From assembly GCA_037974335.1 (NCBI GenBank), contig CM075760.1, positions 42,102,103 to 42,166,102 on the forward strand: a DNA stretch of 64,000 bases, given 5' to 3'. Positions 55,410 to 64,000 of the stretch are shown here, piece after piece. The translations under genes and the position numbers were made by a program. The notes under the pieces are model-generated. The model was not told where the DNA came from and made no database searches. It saw only the letters and a program-made list of their open reading frames with translations. Positions within the stretch are counted from its first letter, which is position 1. Every line of letters starts with the position of its first letter. This DNA comes from Prionace glauca (Eukaryota; Chordata; Chondrichthyes; Carcharhiniformes; Carcharhinidae).

Positions 55410-56311
55410 TGAACATCGTAACGATTGTTATCCTCATCCGTAAAAACTGTGGTCTCTCCAGATGTGTCACTTCTTACCTGGTGGCCATGGCTTTGGCAGA
55501 TCTATTGGTTATCATTCTCGACTTGATAATGAGACAGATTCCGATTGTTTTTGAGGAGCATGTTCTTTTCCTGTGGTATATCTATGTGTGTAACATCCAC
55601 GCCGCCCTGCTTTATGCAGCCACTGACTGTTCTGTCTGGTTCACTGTCAGTTTCACCTTTGATCGATTTGTGGCCATTTGCTGCCAGAAACTGAAAAAGA
55701 AATATTGCAGTGAGAAAACGGCAGTGGTGGTTCTGGGAACAGTGACGATGCTGAGCTGTTTAAAGAACATTTTCTGGTGTTTTATGTTATTGGGTCGGTA
55801 TGTGCTCTTGAATGACCCCTGGTTTTGTGAGGTAACAGGCACTGTTCTGTTATCCCCAGTCTGGGGCACAGTCGAGTTCGCCCACAACATTCTAACCCCG
55901 TGTGTCCCATTTGTACTGATTCTGTTGTTTAATGTTTTCACTGTCAGGCACATTTTAGTGAGCAGCAGAGCCCGCAGGAGACTTCGGGCTCAAAGCAGTG
56001 GGGAGAGTCCCAAAGACACAGAGATGGAAAGTCGAAGGAAATCCATCATTTTGCTATTTGTTATCTCAGCCAATTTCATCCTGTTATGGTCAGTGTTAAT
56101 GTTTTATTCGGTATGGAAGCGTATGTTCAATTTGGGATATAACGCGGTATTTCTTGATGGCTTTGTGATGGAACTGGCCTTCATGCTTCAGCTCCTGAGT
56201 TGCTGCACCAACACTGGAATTTATGCCGTCACCCAGACGAAGTTCAGGCAGCAGTTGAAGAATGTGCTGATGAATTCATTTACTCCAATTCTCCATTTCA
56301 TTAAAAGATAA
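55410..56311 (+). CDS. GPR139-like GPCR, exon 2 (receptor D, unit 2)
   Basis: Intact second exon of 299 residues plus stop after a CTTTACAG acceptor. All family landmarks are as in receptor C (GLSRC, SFTFDRFVAICC, DPWFCEV, ESRRKS, CCTNTGIYAV). It differs from receptor C at about 13 residues. Five fall in a 15-residue stretch at the extracellular start of TM3 (exon residues 52-66: F to V, H to L, L to W, R to Y, V to A). The other changes are scattered. The frame is intact, which argues for constraint, yet the exon 1 start is doubtful (see 44,138). Confidence 0.87.
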
Positions 56312-57819
56312 GAAGAATGGTGTCACCCACATCTTCCAGAAATTTCTAATTTCATTCCACATTTCAAGGAAGGGAATGGGGGAAAATCCCTTTGCATCCT
56401 CCCCTACTATTGCCAGGACAACTTTACTCCTAAACAGGGTGACGGAGTGTGTCATGCAAATTAAAGACCAGACCAAAAACTGGAACAAAATATTGAATTT
56501 CGCGCAGAAGAGCCAAGACTTCAGTATGAAGCTAGAAGATGGAAGAGGGGCTTTCAGGGAGGTAATTCATCCACAAAGTTTACTGTCCCATGAATAATAC
56601 AAGTGCATGTTTGCTCAAATTTGATAAAAATGTGTCGACAGCCTACACTCTTGGCAGCTGTGTTCAAATGCATGTCACATAAGCCCAGGCTTTTCTGGAA
56701 AAATACCTTTGAAAATGACTTTTCTCCAGTCTATATTTTCTGCTAAATGAAAAAAAAATCAATATGTATGATCACGGGAGCTCGAGACAGGCTAAGACCC
56801 AACACAGAAAATTGGCGTAAGGGACTGTGTAGAATGACCTTCAAGAAAGACATCACATCCACAACCCACGAGTTCAGAGTGGAAGCTTTGTTTAAGTGAG
56901 TCATTTGGAAAATCTGGTCTGGATTTCAAAATGCAAGCCACTCATGGAAAGCATTATTGTGAAAGGAGATTGTAAAGCATGCTTTTTTGGGGAGTGGAGT
57001 TTGGAAACTCTTAGTGACAATGGCCTGCGGGGGGGCGGGGGTGAATTCTGAGGAGACATCCACTTGAAGTTCAGAGCGGACACCACAGCCATCTTCTGTG
57101 TTTATAGGGGATTGTGTTACTGAGAACCGTTGTCAGTTAAAGATTATACTTTATCATCCAAGTTAACCTTAAAATCAGTGTAACTTTGGCTAAAGATTAC
57201 AATTCCTTTTAAAAATACAGCTAACATTCATTTTAAAATCGGAAAATTCATGTTTAAATCAGAATTGTTTGTTTAAATCTCTGAATTACAAGTAAATCAA
57301 AATTACTTGTTTAAAGCTCTTACTGCATTCACATATACAGACTGTTCCCTTGTCAGCCCCACAGTGGGCGCCATTGTTTTTGAACTTTGCTGCTTTTCTG
57401 GGTGAACTCCAGCTTCCATTCCTCCGGCAGCGTCACGGCACCAACTGAGTCTTTCTCCAACCTGCGCTGCTAATCTCACACTTACTGTTTCTCAGTGAAA
57501 ACCACCTCCACTTCATTGGCGTTGGAAGAGTTTACTGCTGCATTCAATTGAATTTTTTCTTGTAATTGAGCCCGAGATTTGGACCCAGATCAGAGAGATA
57601 TTTGTGTCAGTAGAAACAATAAAATTTACCCCATTAATAGCCAGATTTTAACACGCATCAGCATTTTGTATCATCAGCGCTTTGCAGCCGATTGCTCTCT
57701 TCTTTTTTGTTCTTCACATGTGACATTTCCAAGTCAGATGCTAAAGAGGAAATGTCCCTGGTACTGATTCTGACAGAACTGAAAGTAACGCAGGATTGTT
57801 GTACAGCAATAAATTTACA
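56312..57819. other. Receptor D 3' flank and intergenic, with LINE empty site
   Basis: Collinear with 34,576-35,154 plus 37,682-38,618. The uninterrupted GGAAGCTTTGTTTAA at 56,881-56,895 is the pre-insertion state of the 35,155 LINE. No gene seen. Confidence 0.6.
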
Positions 57820-57891
57820 TTCCCTGACCGGGAATCGAACCCGGACTGGGGTGGTAAAAGCGCTGAATCCTAACCACTGGACCACCAGGGA
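57820..57891 (-). pseudogene. tRNA-Glu-derived pseudogene with Lys-type anticodon UUU (unit 2)
   Basis: 72 bases; the acceptor TCCCTGG/TCAGGGA pairs fully, and the T arm CCGGG-TTCGATT-CCCGG is perfect. The anticodon loop reads CTTTTAC, anticodon TTT (plus-strand bases 57,856-57,858). The anticodon stem (CAGCG with CACCC) has three mismatches, so the arm would not form well. Better preserved at its ends than the unit 1 copy. Confidence 0.8.
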
Positions 57892-58936
57892 ATGTGATCC
57901 AACCTGTTTACAATATTAATTTATCCACGAATCACCTGCTTTTTATTTTATTTCGGGTTTTTTATTCACCAAATGCTAGTTTATCCTTCAAATTTTCATG
58001 TTTATATCACACACAAGTGATTGCTTCAGCCAATGAAAGCAGCGAATCCTCTTAGCTGGAACATGAAATAGACAGTGAGCTGCTTATGTGACACTTGCAG
58101 TTTCCAACCCCCAACAAACTCATCAGTGCGGCCTCTGTGAAACTTACAGGGTAACATACTGCAGGCATTCATCACGGAGAGCAACTGACACAAGTCATTC
58201 CGAAACACTATCATGTCACTTCTCTTTCTGTTTCTGTCGCTTCCTCTCATTCAGCTCCCTCTGGCTGTCCAGCTCCCAGGGTCAATTAGCTACTTGATAT
58301 AGACACAGACAGTTGGTGAACCCGAGCTTTGCCTGGAAAGCAGGGATAGCGAATATATGACACACGGCATTAAGAGGAGATGGAGCTTTAAAAAGACAGT
58401 ACAAAGAGACAAAGATATCCTATCTTCCTGATCCAGTTACTGATGTCGGGAATGTACACAGTGCGAATTATCCACTGTCAAACTCTCCTTCCAGCCTTGA
58501 GCACGGAGTTAAGTCTTGAAATGTTTGCAGTCTTGTTACAGTAATTCAGGGTTTTGTGGAGACTACATTTGGAATAGTGTGTGCTGTTTGGACCCCGGCA
58601 TTTTAGACAGAATAAAAGCAAAATCTGAGGATGATCATCATTTCTTGTCATTCAGCTATCTAAATTTTACTATTTCATAACTTTTCTTGTTTTGCCATTA
58701 ACTGCTTTCTCTTTCCCCTGTTGCCTTCTCTGTTCATTGTTACCTCTTTATTTGATGTTATTTCCTATTTTTTTCGCCTCATTCTCTTCAGAATCCCCAG
58801 ATTCCCTATATATCGGGTTCCTTGGTAACAGTGAGCAGTTCTCAGTTTGTGTGTGTGTAACCTTGAGTTTCATTAAGTTTTAGTCTTCCATTCTGTGTAT
58901 CCGTGTAAATTTCTGGCATTCAATCTTTGTTTTTAA
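57892..58936. other. No feature recognised
   Basis: Collinear with 38,691-39,734 of unit 1; nothing recognised. Confidence 0.45.
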
Positions 58937-59120
58937 GGCCGAATTATTTCATGAGGAAAGGTTAGAAAGACAAAGTTATAACCACTGGAATTCAGAGTAA
59001 AAAGGCTACTTGATTGATATGTATAAAATACAAAGGGGTCTTGACAAGGCGGGTGTGAAGAGGATAGTTCGTCTTCTGGCTAAATCTATAACTAGGTATC
59101 ACTGTTTCAAAGTAGGGATT
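58937..59120 (+). mobile_element. Short LINE relic, plus strand (unit 2)
   Basis: Counterpart of 39,735-39,925. Confidence 0.6.
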
Positions 59121-60141
59121 CTCCCACTTAAAATACCACTGCACCACAGCCTCCTCTAATGTATGTCAGTATTTATAAATACTCATCTGTAGCAATGTCC
59201 TTCCTTGCTGTGTCTCTGCATCATTCACTGCTCTCAGGCCGCATTCATCTTTGTCCCTCAGTTGGATTGTCTCCGTATCATTCCGCTCAATCTCACCCTT
59301 GCCTATGTCAATGACTTTTATAGCTCTCTCAAAGTGTATCGGCGCATTGGGTGATATAGGAAGTGTACAGCTTAGGGGGTAAGGATATACTTGCCTGCAT
59401 AGCACAGTTGATCAAACGTTTAGACATGGAGAGTTAGCGAGCACTGAGCCGATGCTCTACAGAGGTCTCATTCAGCCACCTAGTCTTTGAAATTTCGTAG
59501 ATATTAAGTAGAGGGACCAGACAATGACAGGGCTGATCCACTGAAGGATTCCTAAAACAGCTCCATGGCTAAACGTCTCAGATATTGCAGCATTGAATAT
59601 AGGGAGCCGTTGAGCTGATGCAAAGACTGGGCCACACTCACCTGCATAGGAACATTGCTCAGATTTTTAACAGGAAGTATGCACAGGGAGAGGAAAACAT
59701 ATCTTTCAAGTTATCAGCAGTTTACACTTGTATCTTGCTCAGACCCTACCTTACAGTCACATTCTTTGACCTGCTGCATTATTTTGATCGCTGCTTGTTT
59801 CTCGGTTCTCAGATTGAACTGTTTTTCGACATATAATTCTCCCCACCTGTTCTATCTTGTGTTCCCTCCCTCAACCTCATCTTCATCACTCTCTTTGTCA
59901 GCCGGAGATATCCCCTACCGCCCCGCCCCCTTTTCTATCGTCCCATTCCCGGGTTAAATCTCACAGCTCCGGAATCCATGAGCTTTGAAACATTTTTAAA
60001 TCTGAGGAACCTTTATTTGGTGAAACTGATCTTCCCAAACAAGCCTGAATTGAAGAAAATAACAATTGGAAACGAAACACAAACTCTTTAACTGGTAGCT
60101 GCTCTCTCTCTCGCTGATTAACCTTTCAGTCTGATGGGATT
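59121..60141. other. Tail of unit 2
   Basis: Collinear with 39,926-40,974; the TC microsatellite is short here. Nothing else recognised. Confidence 0.45.
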
Positions 60142-60326
60142 CTGCTGTGTGTTGTCTCAGCCGATCCTGGATTGAATTGGGTGACAGTTTGATCGGAGGT
60201 TAATGTGGTTTCCTCGGGGTGTGTGTCTGAGCGGCTGACAGCGCCGCTGCTCAATCTGACTGTTACTTTCTGCGATTCTCCACACAAACCTCAACAGATT
60301 GGAGCACCCAATGATAGGTGTGAAGC

Positions 60327-60365
60327 AGTTCTTGTACGGGGCAGAGACTGATTTCTATCACTGTG
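60327..60365 (-). other. 23-bp-spacer RSS of V gene 5
   Basis: Minus strand: heptamer CACAGTG (60,359-60,365), spacer 23, nonamer ACAAGAACT (60,327-60,335; one more change than its sisters). Confidence 0.93.
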
Positions 60366-60672
60366 AGTCTGAAAGCGCAGTAATAGCGGCCAGCGTCAGT
60401 CAGCTGCAGGCTCGAGATGGTTAAAGTAGTTAATTTAGCCGAGGTCTGGAGATCAGCAGAGAAATTGGGTCCAAAACCTTCCCCTCTCTCTTCTTGTGTA
60501 CCCTCGGATCTTTTCCATATAATGAACTGCAAATCCTTCTGTGGCTGCTGTCTGAACCAATATAAGAAATAGTCGCTTGCGGTAGTGCTGTAAGTACATC
60601 GGATAGTCACCGTTTCACCTTCTCTCCCCTCTGAAGACTGCGGCTGAGAAACAGAACCTCCACCACTCGGAT
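60366..60672 (-). CDS. T-cell receptor V gene 5, V exon (unit 3), apparently functional
   Basis: A 307-nt V exon. It opens (N)PSGGGSVSQPQSSEG, cysteine in TIRC, LYWFRQQPQKD (F where the sisters have Y), framework 3 ending LTDAGRYYCAFR. The CDR2-like region (WKRSEGTQEERGEGFGPNF) resembles V3 more than V4, while the 3' end resembles V4, a mosaic pattern. The acceptor GTCACAG and leader donor are intact. TRAV/TRDV-like. Confidence 0.92.
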
Positions 60673-60887
60673 CTGTGACATGTGTTCAAAAAGAAAAAAA
60701 ATGTAAGTGTTGGACGTGCTGCTGAAATAATATTAACACTTTATATTCACCGCGGCATAACTGGAGTTATGAAATAAAAACAAATGATGGTGGAAATGCA
60801 CAGCAGGGTCAAAAACCACCACTGGGGAGAAGCAGAGCTAAAGGTTCAGATCGCGATAACATTTAACCAGATTGGAGTCATCCTTAC

Positions 60888-60933
60888 TGATAAGAAACAG
60901 CCCGAACACAATGCAGACAGTGAGGAACTCCAT
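60888..60933 (-). CDS. V gene 5 leader exon
   Basis: A 46-nt leader encoding MEFLTVCIVFGLFLI plus one base, with a GTAAGG donor. In phase with the V exon. Confidence 0.88.
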
Positions 60934-61209
60934 GGCGGCTGCAGAGCCCGGGGCTGTGACTAACCTTTAAAACTCCAAGCACTGCCGGAACAGGATCTGT
61001 TTTTACAGTCACTTTCTGATCTCTAACTTCCCTCCAATCAACAATTTGCAATCTACCCGTCATAGATTGAGATAAGGTTTCAATGAGTTTCAGTGATCAG
61101 CTGAAGCTCTTTGAGCTTCACTATTACATATCTGAGACTCACTGACTGAGTGGGTACAGTGTGTGGTGAGAGGGAAGAATCAGCTTCACTGACAAGGCCA
61201 TAAGAGGTA

Positions 61210-61848
61210 GCGAGGGGGATTGAATATAAAAGTAGAGAGATCTTGCTGCAGCTGTATAGGGTATTGGTGAGGCCGCAGCTGGAGTACTGTGTGCAGTTTT
61301 GGGCGCCGCACCTGCGCAAGGATATTTTGGCCCTGGAGGGAGTGCAGAGGAGGTTTACTCGGCTGATACCGGAGTTTAGGGGATTGAGCTATGAGGAGAG
61401 GCTGAATAAACTAGGCTTGTACTCGTTCGAGTTTAGAAGAATGAGGGGAGATCTCATTGAGACGTATAAGATGATGAATGGGATGGATAGGATAGAGGTG
61501 GAGAGACTCTTCCCGCTCAAAAAAGACAGTAGGACTAGGGGGCACAGCCTCAAGATAAAGGGGGGGGGGCGGTTTAGAACAGAGTTGAGGAGGAACTTCT
61601 TCACTCAAAGGGTGGTGAATCTCTGGAATTCTCTGCCCGTTGAAGTGGTGGAGGCTGCCTCGCTAAATATTTTTAAGAAACGGGTTGATGGGTTTTTGAT
61701 AAGAGAAGGGATTAAGGGTTATGGGGAGAGGGCGGGAAGGTGGAGCTGAGTCACGACAGATCAGCCATGATCTCATTGAATGGCGGGGCAGGCTCGAAGG
61801 GCCAGATGGCCTACTCCTGCTCCTATTTCTTATGTTCTTATGTTCTTA
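61210..61848 (+). mobile_element. LINE 3' insertion specific to unit 3
   Basis: About 640 bases between CATAAGAGGTA and TTAAGCCATTCGG, absent at 20,520 and 42,037. One open frame runs from LQLYRVLVRPQLEYCVQFWA to IKGYGERAGRWS and stops at 61,749. Ends GGCCTACTCCTGC…(TTCTTATG)n. The best-preserved 3' copy of this young subfamily in the window. Confidence 0.92.
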
Positions 61849-61914
61849 TTAAGCCATTCGGCCCATTCGTGCCTTTTCCACCATTCAGTCATGGCCGATA
61901 TGTTTAAACTCCCG

Positions 61915-62325
61915 CAGAATCAGAGAATCCCTACAGTGCACAAGGAGGCCATTCGGCCCATCTAGTCTGAACCGGCCCAATTCTGAACCGAACAACCCAA
62001 GGATGTTGATTGGGTTGATTAGCCACGGTAAATTGCTCCTTAATGTCAGGGGAATTAGAAGGTAAAAGTATGGGGTTACGGGGATAGCACAGGACTCGGA
62101 TGGGACTGTTGTCGGTGCAGGCTCGATGGGTCAAATGGCCTCCTCCTGCACTATAGGGATTGTATTCTATGATACAATCCCACCCAAGCCTATTCCTGTA
62201 ACGCCACATATTTACCATGCCATCCACCTGACACTAGGGTCAATTTGTCATGGACAATCAATCTAACCCGCGCATCTTTGGGAGGAAACAGGAGCACTCG
62301 GAGGAAACCCACACAGACCAAGTCC
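61915..62325. mobile_element. SINE composite (unit 3), truncated
   Basis: Counterpart of 20,590-21,000, noticeably more diverged, cut at about 62,325. Confidence 0.7.
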
Positions 62326-62700
62326 TGACCAAGTCCTCAATATCTCTAGTAATCCACGGCTCTCCAATCCTCCCTTTCCCATCCTTCCTCTTAACTGGCA
62401 CATGTCTTTCCTGCAACCATTTCAGTTTTCCCTTGAAAGACTCCAACATGCCTAACGTGGACTTGCCCTCCAACAGCCTTTCCCAGTCTGTATCCCTAAG
62501 CTCCTGCCTAATCTGGCTGTATCTAGCCTTCCCCCAATTTAGCACCCTCCGCTTAGGGCAGCACTCATCTTTTTTCCATTAGTATCCAAAAGTAGACAGA
62601 GTTGTGGTCAATATTAGCCAAATGTTCACCTACTGCAACCTCAACCACCTGACCCGGCTCATTGCCCATAACTAAATCCAGTATAGCCCAGATATATGAG
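62326..62700 (-). mobile_element. LINE EN-RT linker relic, minus strand
   Basis: Antisense LNWGKARYSQIRQELRDTDW, WLQERHVPVKRKDGKGRIGE and PWITRDIEDLV: the linker before the RT of a CR1/L2-like LINE, of a different subfamily from those inside the cassettes. It abuts the truncated end of unit 3. Confidence 0.8.
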
Positions 62701-63430
62701 ATGTATGTTTCTTGATGTTGATTTTCTTTTGAAATATAGTTTCAAGATACTTCTCGCTGAGGGAGATGGACAACGGATTCATTTTATTCAGCACCGTATC
62801 CCAAATAATCATTGCAACAACACCAAGAAATCAACTCAGAAGTTCAAGTGCCAGAACTGATAACATAAAATGGCGTTTTTTCTGCATCACCCTGAAGAGG
62901 AAGATAGTACCCACAGTCCATTCATTACACAAAAAATGAAAACAATTTATGATACAACAGATGAATTACAAAGAATTGTGGCCGTTTAGATCAGCAAGGA
63001 CCGCATTGGCCAGTCAGTATTGTGCATTTACAAATACTGATTGACATGTTTTGCGTGCTATTCTTTTCCTGTCATGGTGAAGTGTTTCTAGAATTGTTAT
63101 CTTCTCTGTTTTATTCTGCTATCACTGACTCACAGCACCTCTTCTCCAACTCTCGCACATAGCAAGCACACAAATAGCTTTGAACAATATTATAGCTGAA
63201 AATATCGAGATTCATGGTCATCCCAAAAAAGTAATATTTTGGTGAAGTGTTAGTCCGATAGCATTTTAAATTCCCATGTCGAGTCAATAATTGAACAGGT
63301 TTATCATATCCGTCTTTCACCCTGCTTCGCTACATTATAGTATATGACAGTATCTGCAAACTGAACCATAGTGTTGGAAGCTGTATTACCGCCCGCAGGT
63401 ACATTAAATATTCCCCCTTTACATTGTATA
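62701..63430. other. No feature recognised
   Basis: AT-rich sequence, no gene or repeat recognised. Confidence 0.45.
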
Positions 63431-63970
63431 TGAAAATGCTATAGAATCAGTGCAGAAGGAAGCCATTCGGCCCATCGAGTTTCCACCAGCTCTCTGATAG
63501 AGTGTTTTATTAAGAAGTTTCACAACACTACGTTAAAGTCCAACAAGTTTTCTTGGCAGCAAAATGTGGCTTTTACTACCAAATAAAGCTGTTGGACTTC
63601 AACCTGCTGTTGGGAGACTTCTTATTGTGTTTTCCCTAGTCCAACGCCGGGATCTCGAAATCTTAGAGTGTCTTACACAAGCCCTCGCCCCAACCTATCC
63701 CCGTAACCCCACACATTCAGCATGTCTAATCCATCTAACTAATCATCCTGGGACGAAGAATTTTTTTATCATCGCCAATCCACCTGACTTGCACATGACT
63801 GGACAGTGGTAGAAAACCGGAGCACCAGGAAGAAACCCACGCAGGCACGGGAAGGATGCGCAAAATCTGCAGAGACAATCACCCAAGGCCTGACGCGAAT
63901 CCGAGTCCCGGGTACTGTTAAGCAGCAGGGTTAAACACTGTGGGATCATGGCACTCCATGGAGATGCTCG
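63431..63970. mobile_element. SINE fragments and an unnamed repeat
   Basis: 63,440-63,490 is a minus-strand SINE tail (GAATCAGTGCAGAAGGAAGC…GGCCCATCGAGT). 63,500-63,650 carries ACGTTAAAGTCCAACAAGTT and GACTTCAACCTGCTGTTGGG, part of a dispersed repeat I do not name. 63,690-63,965 is a minus-strand SINE body and decayed head (GAAACCCACGCAGGCACGGG). Confidence 0.68.
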
Positions 63971-64000
63971 CAAGACACAGAAAACCAATGCTTCATGTAA

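Larger units (their letters stand above)
40975..60141. repeat. Tandem cassette, unit 2
   Basis: Second full copy, 19.2 kb, collinear with unit 1 from its V gene to its tRNA-Glu pseudogene. It carries two insertions of its own (49,749-50,197 and 51,396-52,005) and lacks the three of unit 1. Confidence 0.93.
60142..62325. repeat. Tandem cassette, unit 3 (truncated)
   Basis: Homology to units 1 and 2 from CTGCTGTGTGTTGTCTCA through the V gene and the SINE composite, ending at GGAAACCCACACAGACC about 62,325. The receptor part is absent from the window. Includes its own LINE insertion (61,210-61,848). Confidence 0.88.

Noticed and set aside
1-64000. CRISPR arrays, bacterial operons, rRNA genes
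   Set aside because: The repeats here are eukaryotic LINE/SINE and minisatellites; no regularly spaced direct repeats with unique spacers and no rRNA sequence were seen.
1-64000. TRA/TRD D, J or C segments and 12-bp-spacer RSS
   Set aside because: I looked for FGxG-type J motifs and 12-spacer signals near the V genes and saw none; the window appears to hold V genes only.

Overview
This is a piece of a vertebrate nuclear genome, most likely from a cartilaginous fish (shark or ray). The signs are split-exon T-cell receptor V genes with 23-bp-spacer recombination signals, a local cluster of two-exon GPR139-like rhodopsin-class receptors, very many CR1/L2-like (Jockey superfamily) LINE relics, and tRNA-headed SINEs of a type known from elasmobranchs. 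The organism call rests on pattern memory, not on a search. The V genes look like TRAV/TRDV, so the window is probably the V part of a TRA/TRD locus. No D, J or C segment was recognised.

Layout. Positions 1-19,459 are a single-copy flank. It holds two receptors on the minus strand (exon 2 at 982-1889 with exon 1 at 3686-3755; exon 2 at 13340-14250 with exon 1 at 16491-16560). It also holds two plus-strand V genes (8081-8838 and 10597-11083), a tRNA-Gln relic, a tRNA-Asn-like sequence, and scattered LINE and SINE pieces. From 19,460 a cassette begins and repeats in tandem: unit 1 at 19,460-40,974, unit 2 at 40,975-60,141, and a truncated unit 3 at 60,142 to about 62,325. Each full unit has a minus-strand V gene at its left end, then a plus-strand GPR139-like receptor whose exon 1 and exon 2 lie about 10.6-10.9 kb apart, then a tail with a tRNA-Glu-derived pseudogene. 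After subtracting unit-specific insertions, both full units come to about 18.1 kb. From 62,326 to the end the sequence is mostly LINE and SINE debris.

Function. The V genes would supply variable domains for T-cell receptors by RSS-directed joining; four of the five carry a good 23-RSS. The receptors are membrane signalling proteins with no evident biochemical link to the V genes. Their interleaving resembles the olfactory receptor genes that lie inside mammalian TRA/TRD loci.

Most notable points: (1) the tandem V + GPCR cassette; (2) receptor exon 1 preceded in frame by a 14-residue repeat array with N-glycosylation sequons, with the repeat-proximal start codon present in unit 1 and changed in unit 2; (3) replacements between the two receptor copies concentrated at the extracellular end of TM3; (4) a V copy whose leader splice donor is lost; (5) tRNA-like bodies with anticodons that do not match their identity; (6) six LINE/SINE insertions present in only one unit, one of them a LINE with a continuously open reading frame and a clean empty site in the sister unit.
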